This document shows, in pieces, positions 36,019 through 45,530 of a stretch of DNA of 64,000 nt. How positions within the stretch are numbered: the stretch's first letter is position 1; every line of letters begins with the position of its first letter. The translations under genes and the position numbers were made by a program. Location: the NCBI GenBank assembly GCA_018332375.1, contig BOPV01000001.1:3720001-3784000 (forward strand), read 5' to 3'. The notes under the pieces were generated by a model. That model was not told the origin of the DNA and did no database searches. It saw nothing but the letters and a program-made list of their open reading frames with translations. The DNA is from Roseiterribacter gracilis (GTDB lineage: Bacteria; Pseudomonadota; Alphaproteobacteria; BOG-932; Roseiterribacteraceae).

Positions 36019-37236
36019 CTAGTCGAGGATGAAACGGACGTCCCGCACCACCTGTTCGGCGCGCGCGACCGCTTCTGCGCGATCGGCGCCGGTCGTGATG
36101 ACCAGGCCGGCGCGCTTGGTGTGATCGGTGGTGGCTTGGATCGTTTCGCCGGGCGCGATCGCGATTTCGAGCCGATGCACCCAAGGTTCGGCGCGAAACT
36201 GTTCGACGCCTTCGATCGCGCGCACGCGACCGGTCGGCGGAAAGAAATAGCGGATCGCGACACCGTCCTCGCGCGTCGCTCGCAGCGCATCGCGCGATGG
36301 CGGCCGGCCGACCGCTTGCAGCAACGCTGCGTCGAGAAAATCGACGCCGGTGCCAAGACGGATCTGGTCCGACGACATCCAGCCACCCGACAGGCGCAGC
36401 GCGACTTCGATGACGGTTGCGCCGTCTGGTCCGAGAACGATGTCGCCTTTGACCGTGCCGGTGCGTGCGCCCAGCGCGTAGGCCGCGTCGACCGTAATCT
36501 TGCGGACCGCGTCGCGTGACGCTTCGGCCAGCACGCTGGGCTGTTCGCCGCCGTCTTCGATCACGAACGGCAGGAAGCGTTGCGCGTCGCTGTAGTTGCG
36601 GTCGATGAAGCCGGGGACTTCGGCGCCGTCCACGAACAACATGCCTTCGGTGCTGATCTGCGGGCCGGGGATGAAGCGTTCGACCATCAGGCGCTTCGAC
36701 GGGCTGACGCTCATGCTGCGTGTCCAGCAATCGTCGAGATCCTGCGCGCCGATCAGGCGCAGTACGCCGCGCGCACCGCGCCCATCGACCGGTTTCAGCA
36801 CCAGGTCGTCGCCTTTGCGGCGCACGATGTCGCGCAGCTCGTCGACCGAGGCGACCGGCGCGTACCACGGCACGCGCACGCCATGCGCCGACAGCGCATC
36901 TTTCATCGCCAGCTTGTCGGCGGCGAGTTTGGCGCTTGCGACGGAGATGCCGGGCAGGCCCAGCGCTTCGATCACGGTGGCGACCGTGACGGGTACGTCG
37001 GTCGACATGGCGATGACGCCGTCGATCTTTTTCGTGTGGGTGCGTTGCCAGTCGAGCGCTGCTTGCGCCATGCCGGTGGCGTCGTAGGTCGACATCACCA
37101 CGCGATGATCGACGTCGGCGAATCCCGGCGCGTCGGGATTGCCGTCAGCAGCGATGGTGGTGAAGCCGAGCGCCTTGGCGCGACGAAGTCCAGGCGCCGA
37201 TTCCATACCGGCGCCAATTGCCCACAGCACCGTCAC
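36019..37236 (-). CDS. ATP-grasp ligase-like enzyme
   Basis: This 405-aa protein has an ATP-grasp layout. The N-terminal Rossmann region is near residues 1-100 and the ATP-binding domain from about 110 to 310. It has DDLVLKPVDGRGARGVLRLIG and LMVERFIPGPQISTEGMLF, then VIEVALRLSGG. ATP-grasp ligases join a carboxylate to an amine or thiol. Here it could attach an amino acid to a sugar, but that is unproven. The GTG at 37236 overlaps the SDR stop (GTGA). It is the last gene of a seven-gene operon. Confidence 0.8.
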   Translation of the reverse strand: MTVLWAIGAGMESAPGLRRAKALGFTTIAADGNPDAPGFADVDHRVVMSTYDATGMAQAALDWQRTHTKKIDGVIAMSTDVPVTVATVIEALGLPGISVASAKLAADKLAMKDALSAHGVRVPWYAPVASVDELRDIVRRKGDDLVLKPVDGRGARGVLRLIGAQDLDDCWTRSMSVSPSKRLMVERFIPGPQISTEGMLFVDGAEVPGFIDRNYSDAQRFLPFVIEDGGEQPSVLAEASRDAVRKITVDAAYALGARTGTVKGDIVLGPDGATVIEVALRLSGGWMSSDQIRLGTGVDFLDAALLQAVGRPPSRDALRATREDGVAIRYFFPPTGRVRAIEGVEQFRAEPWVHRLEIAIAPGETIQATTDHTKRAGLVITTGADRAEAVARAEQVVRDVRFILD

Positions 37237-37982
37237 CCGAAATAGGCTCCGCCATTGACGTTGATCGTCTGGCCGTTGACGTAGCCGGCTTCGTTCGAGG
37301 CCAGAAACACGACCGACGCGGCGATCTCTTCGGGCTTGCCGATGCGACGCGCCGGGATTGAGGCGACCGCGCGCGCCAGTCCGTCGCCGGCAAGTTCGGG
37401 CGCCACCATGTCGGTGTCGATCGTGCCCGGCGAAATCGCATTGACCGTGATGCCGTGCGGGCCATGGCTTTTGGCCAGCGAACGCGTCAAGCCGATCACC
37501 GCGGCCTTCATCGTCGCGTAGTGCGGCTGGAACACGCCGCCCCACTGACCGCCGATCGACGACATATTGATCACGCGGCCCCAGCCGCGCGTCGTCATTC
37601 CGGGCAAAGTCAGGCGACAGGCCTGCACGACCGCGCGCAGATTGGCGGCGTACATCGCGTCCCAGCGTTCCAGCGACAGCACGTCGAACGCGCCGCGATC
37701 GGCGATGGCGGCGTTGTTGACCAGCACGTCGATTTTGCCGAGCGCTTTCTCGGCGGCGGCAAAGGCGGCGTCGATCGATGCCGGATCTTCGAGCTTCAGT
37801 TCGATTGCATGCGCGGCGACGCCGCGCGAACGCACGGCAGCCGCAACCTCGTCGGCCGCGTCGCGCGACGCGGCATAGGTCAGCGCGACGTCAAAGCCGC
37901 GATCGGCGAGCGCCAGGGCGATTGCGCGACCGATGCCGCGGCTGCCACCGGTAACGAGAGCGGAACGGCGTTGCTCAGGCAT
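37233..37982 (-). CDS. Short-chain dehydrogenase/reductase (FabG-like)
   Basis: The 249-aa SDR has the NAD(P) site TGGSRGIGRA, NNAAIADRG, the catalytic Ser in NMSSIGG and Tyr-Lys in HYATMKAAV. It ends NGQTINVNGGAYFG. By sequence it resembles 3-oxoacyl-ACP reductases but in this sugar operon it may act on a sugar or ketone intermediate. Two methionines (37988, 37982) are near the start; I chose 37982, which overlaps the previous gene's stop by 8 nt. Confidence 0.88.
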   Translation of the reverse strand: MPEQRRSALVTGGSRGIGRAIALALADRGFDVALTYAASRDAADEVAAAVRSRGVAAHAIELKLEDPASIDAAFAAAEKALGKIDVLVNNAAIADRGAFDVLSLERWDAMYAANLRAVVQACRLTLPGMTTRGWGRVINMSSIGGQWGGVFQPHYATMKAAVIGLTRSLAKSHGPHGITVNAISPGTIDTDMVAPELAGDGLARAVASIPARRIGKPEEIAASVVFLASNEAGYVNGQTINVNGGAYFG

Positions 37983-39672
37983 CTGCATGCCACATCGCGT
38001 CGAGCCCCTGGCCGGCAAGCAGCATCGGCGAGATGTCCTCGTGTTTCTCGACCAGGCAGTGCACCAACACCGGACCGTCGGTCGCGACGGCGCGCGTCAA
38101 GGTCGCTTCCAACGTGTCGAGTGCCTCAACGGTGAACGAGGTCAGCCCATAGGCTTTGGCGATCGCGGCGAAGTCGGGATTGTATTTGTCGCCGCAGCTC
38201 GGATCGGTGCCCCAGTTGAGCTTCTGGAACTGCGAAACGATGCCGAAGCGATGATTGTCGAGCACGATGATTTTCAGCGGCAGCTTGCGCTCGGCGACCG
38301 TCGCCAGCTCCTGAATGTTCATCTGCAGCGAACCGTCGCCGACAAAGCACAGGACCAGCGCGTCGGGCGCAGCGACTTGTGCGCCCACGGCGGCGGGCAG
38401 GTCGTATCCCATCGCGCCGTGTCCGGCCGAGGTCGACCATTGGCGTGTCGGCCGGTCGTAGGTGAAGTGGCGCGCGGCCCATTGCTGGTGCGAGCCGACG
38501 CCCGACGTGACGATGGTGCGGCGACCGCGCGTGACGCGATCGGCGGTCTCCACGACACGCTGCGGCGTCAACGCGCCGGCACGCCCGGTCGGCAGTGCGA
38601 ACTCCTTCTTCCAGCCCGCAATCTGCGCATGCCACGACGACCAGTCCGGCAGGTTGGCGCCGTCGAGAGCCGTGCGCAGCGCGGCGAGGCCGAGACGTGC
38701 ATCGGCTTGGACCGTCAGATCGACGCGCACACGCGGATTGGCGCCTTCACCGGGATCGATTTCGATCCGCGCGACCGTCGCGCTCTGGCCGAACTTGTCG
38801 ACCATCGTGCCGGTCTGGCGCAGATCGAGGCGGCTGCCGACGACGAGAATGAAATCGGCTTCGCTCAGCGCGCGGCCGGCATATTGCGTGCCGGTGTGAC
38901 CGTGAAAGCCGAGCGACAGGTCGTGCGAGGTGGGAAACGCGCCCAGCGCCGGCAGCGACTGCGTTACCGCCATCGGCGCACGATCGATCAGCGCGCGCAG
39001 CTCTTCTTCGGCGCCCGACGTCACGACGCCAGCACCCGCAAGAACGATCGGGCGCGATGCCTGCTTCAACGCCTGCGCGATCGCCGCGACGGTGTCGGCG
39101 TCGATCTGCGTCTTGGTGGTCGTCTTGGTCAGCGCCAGCGGTGCGTCGCCGACGACGCCACGTTGCACGTTCATCGGTAGGTCGATCACGACCGGGCCCG
39201 GACGTCCGCTGCTGATCGTCACCAGTGCTTCGGCTAGCGCGCTGCGGAGCTGGGTTTCGTCGTGCGGCTGGAAGACTTGCTTGGCAATCGGGCGCAGCAA
39301 GCCGACTGTGTCGACTTCTTGGAAACCGCGCTGGCGGATCGGACGGTCGCCGCGCAGATCGCCGGTGCCGACTTGCCCGGTCAGAACCAGCAGCGGGATG
39401 CCGTCGAAATACGCGTCGGCGATTGCGGTGACGAGGTTGGTGACGCCGGGGCCGGACGAAACCAGCACGACTTGCGGTCGTCCCAGCACGCGCGTCGCCG
39501 CGATCGCGCCGTAGCCGGCAGCTTGCTCGTGTCGCGTGCACAGATACGGCACGTCGCGGCGCACCAGCGCGTCGATGACGGGCGCGATCGTGCCGCCGGG
39601 AAACAGCCAAACCGGTCGTGCGTCGAGCGCAACGACCGCTTCAGCGACGAGATCTGCTCCAACCCTGTCCAT
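37975..39672 (-). CDS. TPP-dependent acetolactate synthase-like enzyme
   Basis: This 565-aa protein is of the acetohydroxyacid synthase type. It has the catalytic Glu region RHEQAAGYGAIA, the middle domain starting QASRPIVLAGAGV and the TPP motif GDGSLQMNIQELATV. In sugar loci such enzymes can add a two-carbon unit (as YerE does in yersiniose formation). Whether it does so here is inference. It lies 9 nt after the methyltransferase and overlaps the SDR by 8 nt. Confidence 0.85.
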   Translation of the reverse strand: MDRVGADLVAEAVVALDARPVWLFPGGTIAPVIDALVRRDVPYLCTRHEQAAGYGAIAATRVLGRPQVVLVSSGPGVTNLVTAIADAYFDGIPLLVLTGQVGTGDLRGDRPIRQRGFQEVDTVGLLRPIAKQVFQPHDETQLRSALAEALVTISSGRPGPVVIDLPMNVQRGVVGDAPLALTKTTTKTQIDADTVAAIAQALKQASRPIVLAGAGVVTSGAEEELRALIDRAPMAVTQSLPALGAFPTSHDLSLGFHGHTGTQYAGRALSEADFILVVGSRLDLRQTGTMVDKFGQSATVARIEIDPGEGANPRVRVDLTVQADARLGLAALRTALDGANLPDWSSWHAQIAGWKKEFALPTGRAGALTPQRVVETADRVTRGRRTIVTSGVGSHQQWAARHFTYDRPTRQWSTSAGHGAMGYDLPAAVGAQVAAPDALVLCFVGDGSLQMNIQELATVAERKLPLKIIVLDNHRFGIVSQFQKLNWGTDPSCGDKYNPDFAAIAKAYGLTSFTVEALDTLEATLTRAVATDGPVLVHCLVEKHEDISPMLLAGQGLDAMWHADA

Positions 39673-39681
39673 TTTATACCG

Positions 39682-40905
39682 TCAGTATGCTTGGATTTGT
39701 GCGTAGAGCTTGACGATGCGTTCGCCGGGTACGCCGCGTGCGCGTGCCGCTTCGGCGATCGATTCTTGACCGCCATAGCTCGAAATGACCAGCGTTGTGC
39801 GGGTCCAGTCGACGTCAGCCAACGCTTCGGCAGCGTGAATTGGAATGCCGCGCCAGGTTTTGCCTTGTTTCAGCTTGTCGCTGTCGATCAGCGCAAAGCG
39901 CCGGTTCGTACCGCCCGCGAACAGGCTGGTGCGATGGTAGAGAAGTTCGGTGTGCAGCCCGGCACCCCAGACGACCAGGTCGCCTTCCTGCGGCACGGTG
40001 GCAACGCGACGTTCAACCTGGGTCGCCGACTCCGCCATCCAGGACAGCGCATCGACGAGAATTGTGCGCGCCTGCGCGTCGCGCGTGGTGACCGCGCGTT
40101 CGCTGTCGGGCGCTGCGATGAACCGCGTGCCGTTATAGCCGTCGCAATCCTGCATCTCGAGCAGCTTCCAGCCCGCGCGCGCAAAGCAGCGCAGAGCGCT
40201 GTCGCGTGAGAAATGGGTCAAATGCTGCATCGAAAACACGCCGTGCAGATCGTTCGTGCGGCCATTCTCGAGAATCGGAATCTCGACCACCAGACGCGTG
40301 CCGTCGTGCGACAAAGCGCGAAGCTGGCGCAGCACCGCGACCGGTTCGCCGACATGTTCGAGCACGTGAAACATCGTGATGAGATCGACGCGCCGGTCGA
40401 GCGTCAGCTTTTCAAAGTCCGCGGCGATGAAATGAATGTCCGGGCTTTCGGCGCGGGCTTTGTCGATCAGAAGCGGATCGATGTCGACTCCCAGCCGTTC
40501 GGTCGTCTTGGGCAGCAACGACAAGAAGCGTCCCATATAGCAGCCGACGTCGAGCACGGCGGCGCCGTCGGGCAACAGGCCGCGTTCGGTCAGCCAGCCG
40601 ACCTGTTCGTGCGGACGACCTTCGCTCGAGCCGTAAGATTGTCCGGCTTCGGCGAATAGCAGCGCGAACCCGTCGGCCGTATAGCGCGGATCGGTATAGG
40701 TCGTGTCGCACGCGCGGCAGACCGAGATCTGCACCAACACGCGTTTGCGCGTCTTTGCGTCGTCCGAGAAAAACTGGAAGTCATGCAGCGCCGTCACCGG
40801 CTCGCCGGCCTGCTGGTTGCAGACCGGGCACGGGCGTGGCGCAACGAGACCGTCACTCGCAGCGGGAACCGGGACGGAATCGACCGGACGAAATGTCAGC
40901 GTCAT
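39682..40905 (-). CDS. SAM-dependent methyltransferase, C-methyltransferase type
   Basis: The 407-aa protein has Cys pairs in PCPVCNQQA and CRACDTTY, a SAM motif VLDVGCYMGRFLSLLP and FHVLEHVGEPVAVL, then a C-terminal region VVWGAGLHTELLYH. It probably methylates a sugar intermediate. Its C-terminal GAGLHT signature resembles that in the protein at 20334. ATG overlaps the fusion-gene stop as ATGA. Confidence 0.8.
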   Translation of the reverse strand: MTLTFRPVDSVPVPAASDGLVAPRPCPVCNQQAGEPVTALHDFQFFSDDAKTRKRVLVQISVCRACDTTYTDPRYTADGFALLFAEAGQSYGSSEGRPHEQVGWLTERGLLPDGAAVLDVGCYMGRFLSLLPKTTERLGVDIDPLLIDKARAESPDIHFIAADFEKLTLDRRVDLITMFHVLEHVGEPVAVLRQLRALSHDGTRLVVEIPILENGRTNDLHGVFSMQHLTHFSRDSALRCFARAGWKLLEMQDCDGYNGTRFIAAPDSERAVTTRDAQARTILVDALSWMAESATQVERRVATVPQEGDLVVWGAGLHTELLYHRTSLFAGGTNRRFALIDSDKLKQGKTWRGIPIHAAEALADVDWTRTTLVISSYGGQESIAEAARARGVPGERIVKLYAQIQAY

Positions 40906-42650
40906 GCAGCAACCTGTGCGGAAGAGGCGGCGTGTAGCGCCGCGGCGAGATCATCGGCGATGCGCGCGGCACCGCCACCATCAATTGCGTCGCGCGCGCG
41001 TGCGCCAGCCTGCTGACGCCAGTCGGCATCGGCAACCAACGCCGTGATCGCGGCAACCAGGCTCGCGTCGTCGGCACGCGGCGGAACGGCGCGCGCAAAG
41101 CCGGCTTCGACGAAGGCGGCTGCGCTGCTGGCCTGTTCTGTGTCGAGCGGCACCAGCAAGCTGGCAACGCCGCGCGCGGCAGCTTCGAACGCGAAGACGC
41201 CGTACGCGGTTACGACCAACGACGCCTGATCCAGAAGCGCGATTGGATCGGCAACGTCACGCTGCAAGGTCACGCCGGGATCCGCAGCGGGTATTGCGGT
41301 CGCAAGCGGACCGACGATGGCATCGACCTGCCAGGTCGGCGCCGCAAGGCGCGCCGCTGCAACCAGGCGCGGCAGCAATCGCTGCGGGTCGCTGCCGCCG
41401 GCCGCGACGAGAAGACGAGGCGGTGACTGCGGCCGTTCGTGCGGCGGCGATGATGCAAAGCCGGATCGCAACGGGATCCAGTCCCAGCCGACGCGAACGA
41501 CGCAAGTGCTGCCGCGCCAATCCAAGCCGCGCGCGCCTGCAACCGGCGGGTACCAGGCGCGACGCGCAGCACGACGGCGCGCATGCGCATCGTCCATCAC
41601 GCCGACGATCCAGCCCGACGCCGCCGCGCGATCGAGATCCGCTTCGTCGAGACCGGTACGACGGTCGACCAGCAATGCGGTTGGTTTGGTTGTGTCGACC
41701 AGCGGCGCCAACGCATCCCAGCGCGCAGCGAGCTGCATCGTGCGAAAGCCGGCGTCACGGGCGCGGCGCAAGGTTGCATCGTCGCCGTCGCTGGCAATGA
41801 CGACGTCCATCGCGTGTCGATCGCGCGCGGCTGTGGCGACCGCCAGAGCGCGTTGCAGATGGCCGAGACCGGCGGTCGCGCCGGCTTCAACATGCGCGAT
41901 CAGGCGCAACGGCGTTTCACTGGCCGCGCGTTGCCGAACCGCGGCGTTGATCGCAAGCAGCGACGGGTCGCGACGGAGCAAGGCCAGGACGGCGAGGAAA
42001 TCGGCCTCGGGCGCGCGCACGCCGAGTTGCGCATACACGGCTTCGAAGAAGGCCAGATCGGCCGGCACGTCGACGCTCAGCCGCGCGCCTTCGACAAACC
42101 GATCGCCGGTTGCACGCACCTGCGCGATCAACAGGAAACCGGGATCGACATGCAGATAGCCGGTCACATGTTCGCGTGCGACCGGATGCGTTCCAACTTC
42201 ACGTCCGAGCCGTTCCAGCCCGTCGCGTGTAATCGGATCGATGCCGCAATCGCTGCAGCGCCCTTCGATCGCAGCAAACTCGACGTCACCAACGCGCAGC
42301 CGCTCGACCAGAAGATCGACCAGCGCCGGGTCGACCAACGGGGCGTCGCCAGTGACGCGCACGATGATGTCGGCCTGCGTGGCGCGCGCTGCATCGAGGT
42401 AGCGGGACAACACGTCGTCTGCTGAGCCGCGGACGGTCACGAAACCTTGTGCGCGCGCCCAGTCGGCCAGCGCGTCGTCTTCGGCGCGGTCGGTGGTTGC
42501 AAGCGCGACGTCGTCAAGCTGCTTGCATTGGCGCAACCGGAACAGCGCGTGACCTGCCAGCGGCAGGCCTGCGAGCGGCCGCAGCGATTTCCCGGGCAGG
42601 CGCCCGGACCCCATGCGCGCCTGCACGATTGCGACGGCGCGCTTGGTCAC
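40902..42650 (-). CDS. Fusion of SpsF-like cytidylyltransferase and PseG-like hydrolase
   Basis: This 582-aa protein joins two sugar-nucleotide enzymes. The N-terminal domain (about residues 1-235) begins VAIVQARMGSGRLPGK, the SpsF/NeuA-like nucleotidyltransferase signature. The C-terminal domain (about 245-580) has GLGHLQRALAVA and a GT-B-like layout, as in PseG, which removes UDP in pseudaminic acid synthesis. It could make the CMP-sugar and hydrolyse the UDP-sugar. GTG 42650 overlaps the synthase stop (GTGA); 42659 is an alternative. Confidence 0.8.
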   Translation of the reverse strand: MTKRAVAIVQARMGSGRLPGKSLRPLAGLPLAGHALFRLRQCKQLDDVALATTDRAEDDALADWARAQGFVTVRGSADDVLSRYLDAARATQADIIVRVTGDAPLVDPALVDLLVERLRVGDVEFAAIEGRCSDCGIDPITRDGLERLGREVGTHPVAREHVTGYLHVDPGFLLIAQVRATGDRFVEGARLSVDVPADLAFFEAVYAQLGVRAPEADFLAVLALLRRDPSLLAINAAVRQRAASETPLRLIAHVEAGATAGLGHLQRALAVATAARDRHAMDVVIASDGDDATLRRARDAGFRTMQLAARWDALAPLVDTTKPTALLVDRRTGLDEADLDRAAASGWIVGVMDDAHARRRAARRAWYPPVAGARGLDWRGSTCVVRVGWDWIPLRSGFASSPPHERPQSPPRLLVAAGGSDPQRLLPRLVAAARLAAPTWQVDAIVGPLATAIPAADPGVTLQRDVADPIALLDQASLVVTAYGVFAFEAAARGVASLLVPLDTEQASSAAAFVEAGFARAVPPRADDASLVAAITALVADADWRQQAGARARDAIDGGGAARIADDLAAALHAASSAQVAA

Positions 42651-43510
42651 GGCTTCCACGTTGCGCGGAGATGTTTGAACGGGCGCAACCCGTCGGACGG
42701 ATCGGCGCGCCAGTCGCGTTCCGGGATCTCGTCGCGACTTGCTTGTTTGGTCGGTGCGCCGTCGGCTTCGAACGAGTCGCGCAGATCGCGAATGACCGAA
42801 GCGATTTCATGCGGCAGCCAGCAATGTCCGGCAGCGTATTCGGCGCCTTTGCCGTCGAGGTCGAGATGGAACTCGATCACTTCCGCGCCCCAGTGATGGA
42901 TGGCGCGCTGGATGACGCCCGGACGGACCGTGTGATCCGACCATCCGATCGGGCAGCCCAGCGCTTTGCGCAGCGTTTCGATCGCCGCCAGATTCGCGTC
43001 GGCTGGTACGGTCGGATAATTCGACACGCAGTGCAGCACTTTGAGATCGCGGCAACCGGCTTCGCGCGCAGCGGCGACGGCGGCTTCGACTTCGTCGAGC
43101 GTCGCCATACCGGTCGACAGCACGACGGGTTTGCCGGTCTTCGCGCAGGCACGGATCAAATCGGGCCAGGTCAGCTCGTAGGATGCGACTTTGTAGAAAT
43201 CGACATGGGGCGCGAGACGCTCGACCGCGTCGAGCGAGAAGGGCGTGCACGCGAACAACACGCCGAGCTCGTGACAGCGCGCGGCGATGGGCGCCAGCAA
43301 TTCGTCCGGCAATTCCCAGCTACGCCGTTTGCGATGGGTTTCGCTGCGCTCGAGAATCTCGGGCGCGAACAGCTCGTCGATGCGAAACATCTGAAACTTG
43401 ACCGCGCCACAGCCGGCTTTTGCGGCGGCGTCGACAAACGCAAGGCAGCGGCCGAGATCACGATCGTGATTGCTCGATACTTCGGCGATGAAGAGCGGAA
43501 AGTTTTTCAT
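42647..43510 (-). CDS. NeuB-family synthase without the usual SAF domain
   Basis: The 287-aa protein is of the sialic/pseudaminic acid synthase type, condensing a hexosamine derivative with phosphoenolpyruvate. It has IAEVSSNHDRDLGRCL, a catalytic CTPFSLDAVERL region, KVASYELTWPDLI, STGMATLDEVEAA and IGWSDHTVRPGV. Usual NeuB/PseI are about 340-350 aa and end in an antifreeze-like SAF domain. This one ends about 30 residues after the barrel with a short Arg/Pro tail. ATG 43510 overlaps the GH57-like stop as ATGA. Confidence 0.85.
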   Translation of the reverse strand: MKNFPLFIAEVSSNHDRDLGRCLAFVDAAAKAGCGAVKFQMFRIDELFAPEILERSETHRKRRSWELPDELLAPIAARCHELGVLFACTPFSLDAVERLAPHVDFYKVASYELTWPDLIRACAKTGKPVVLSTGMATLDEVEAAVAAAREAGCRDLKVLHCVSNYPTVPADANLAAIETLRKALGCPIGWSDHTVRPGVIQRAIHHWGAEVIEFHLDLDGKGAEYAAGHCWLPHEIASVIRDLRDSFEADGAPTKQASRDEIPERDWRADPSDGLRPFKHLRATWKP

Positions 43511-45465
43511 GTTCCAGCCGGACCGAACGCGAGTTCGAAGCGGAAGGCAAGCGGCACCTCGGCGGCCGGCAGCGGACCGCGCTCGATCGCGGTGTCGTCC
43601 AGTTCCTGCGCCGACCACCAGGCGCGGCACAAATATCCGTGATCGGTCGGATGCCAGGCGATCATCGGTACCAGCGCGGCATAGTTGCGATCGCAGCGCA
43701 TGGTGAGGCGGCGCGTGCCGTCGTCGAACCAGAAGGCGCCTTCCGTTGCGCCGAGCGCGGTCGTGGCGGTGACGAGATGCGAAACGGCGGCGCCGTGATC
43801 GAACGGCACGCCGTTCATGAGAAACCGTTCCGCTTGTTCGCCGCCATTGTGCGTCGCATAGGCAAGCTTGCCGGCGTCGAAGGCGCGCGGATCGAGCGTG
43901 AGATGGCCGAGGCGAAGCGAGCCGCGTGGAAGCTCGGCCCAGTCAAGGCGTGTGGTGATTTCAATTGTCGGTCGATCATGCCGTGCGACGACGCGCTTCC
44001 AGATCGGACCGAGCGGCGAGTCGATGCGCGCTTCGAAGCCGGTCCACTGGCCGGCAGGGTCTTCGACCGGCACTGGCTCGGCGGGTTCGAGATCGGTCAC
44101 CTGATGCTTCAGCGGCGCACGAAAAACGAGATTGCCCGTGTACCAATCGGCGCCGATCGCGATGTCGTCGAAATAGCCGTGCGCGACCGTTCCGCACCAC
44201 GATTCATTGTCGCCGCGTGGTGCTGCACGCTCGATCGACAGGCCGCGGCGCAGATTCAATGTCATCGAGATCGCGTCGGTCTCGACCTGGACAAATCGTT
44301 GTTCGGGTGTCGGGCGTTTGGCAGCGCCCGTGCCGCGGATTTGCGGTGCGACGGGCAAGGCGGGCGCAAAACGCTGCTCGAGTGCGGCCAGCGCTTCTTC
44401 ATGCGCTTGCCAACGCGGCAGGGTGATGTGCGTGCGCGCATCGCTGGCCCAGGCAAGGCAAAGCGCACGCGCCGTCTCATCGTCCGGCGTCGCCCCGATC
44501 GCAAGCGACAGGCGGGCACAGCGTGTGTTGATGCCGAGGCTGTTGCGACCGGAGGCGGCCCAGCGCACGACGTTGTATTTGAACTGCTTCTTGGTTGCGA
44601 TCGGATGCGCCGCCGATTGCGTCGCCACGATCGGCGCGTCGGCGGGCGTTTGCGACGCAAGCTCGCTTGCATGGACGAATTGTGCACCTGGCTCGCGCAG
44701 CGCGCGCTCAAATGCATCGCCCAGCACATCCCATTCCGAACGAGCATTGCGTTCGGGCTCGGTCACGAAGCGGCCGGGACGGAAGTCGAAGATCTCCGCA
44801 TCGCCGCCATAGAGGGCCACGATCGGATCGGCCGATGCGTCGTTGCGCCGGCGTGCGAGCGAGGCGAAGAACTCGTCGAGCGACGTCTCGCCGTGGGCGG
44901 CGCGCTGCATCTGTTGCGAAATCAGCGTCTGATGCCACAGCACGCGCATCGTGCTGCCGTCCGGTGCTGCAACGCGCGCGGCTGACCAGCGATGCGGGTG
45001 GGTTTCCGGCGCGGCGAGTCGTGCGTTTTCCCACTCCATAATCAGCGCATCGAAGCCTGCCTCGCGATAGAGCGGGACGAGGCCGGCGGCGAAACACTGT
45101 TCGTTGATCAGCGCGACGGTCGGGCGCCGCCCGAGCAGCTGTTCGTAGCGGCGTTGGCCGAACGCGAGATTGAGGCGGTTGGCGGCCGCTGGAAGCAGCG
45201 GTCCGATCGCTTGGACGTAGCCGCTGCCGATCAGCTCGACTCGGCCGCGATCGAGGCCTTCCTGCAGGGCTTCAAGCCAGGTCGGATCGGCGGCGGCGGC
45301 GAATTCCAGCGTGGAGGCGGGCGCCTCGATGCCGATGCGGATGCCGGGCCGGTCGGCCAGGCGCAACATCGGCCAATAGCAATTGCGGACAACAGCGGCC
45401 CGCTGCTCCTCGGGGATCGAGGAGAACAGCAGGTTGCAATGGAAGAAGGCGTAAAACCGGGTCAT
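43507..45465 (-). CDS. Glycoside hydrolase family 57-like protein
   Basis: This 652-aa protein has an N-terminal barrel with GH57-like features: RFYAFFHCNLLFSSIP, RGRVELIGSGYVQAIGPLLP and INEQCFAAGLVPLYREAGFD. A beta-rich C-terminal domain follows (about residues 380-650). GH57 enzymes act on alpha-glucans, but members in sugar clusters can have other roles. The catalytic residues I can point to are only tentative. It is first in the seven-gene operon and overlaps the synthase by 4 nt. Confidence 0.6.
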   Translation of the reverse strand: MTRFYAFFHCNLLFSSIPEEQRAAVVRNCYWPMLRLADRPGIRIGIEAPASTLEFAAAADPTWLEALQEGLDRGRVELIGSGYVQAIGPLLPAAANRLNLAFGQRRYEQLLGRRPTVALINEQCFAAGLVPLYREAGFDALIMEWENARLAAPETHPHRWSAARVAAPDGSTMRVLWHQTLISQQMQRAAHGETSLDEFFASLARRRNDASADPIVALYGGDAEIFDFRPGRFVTEPERNARSEWDVLGDAFERALREPGAQFVHASELASQTPADAPIVATQSAAHPIATKKQFKYNVVRWAASGRNSLGINTRCARLSLAIGATPDDETARALCLAWASDARTHITLPRWQAHEEALAALEQRFAPALPVAPQIRGTGAAKRPTPEQRFVQVETDAISMTLNLRRGLSIERAAPRGDNESWCGTVAHGYFDDIAIGADWYTGNLVFRAPLKHQVTDLEPAEPVPVEDPAGQWTGFEARIDSPLGPIWKRVVARHDRPTIEITTRLDWAELPRGSLRLGHLTLDPRAFDAGKLAYATHNGGEQAERFLMNGVPFDHGAAVSHLVTATTALGATEGAFWFDDGTRRLTMRCDRNYAALVPMIAWHPTDHGYLCRAWWSAQELDDTAIERGPLPAAEVPLAFRFELAFGPAGT

Positions 45466-45511
45466 CGATATTCCGGTGCGCCGCGCGGTTGTTCGTGCGC
45501 GGTTGTGGATC

Positions 45512-45530
45512 GTACCGCCGTCAGCGGTAC
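45512..45530. repeat. Hairpin across the sciP stop codon
   Basis: GTACCGC (45512-45518) and GCGGTAC (45524-45530) form a 7-bp stem with a 5-nt loop that contains the sciP stop codon. There is no T-run. It may be a weak attenuator or just chance. Confidence 0.3.
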
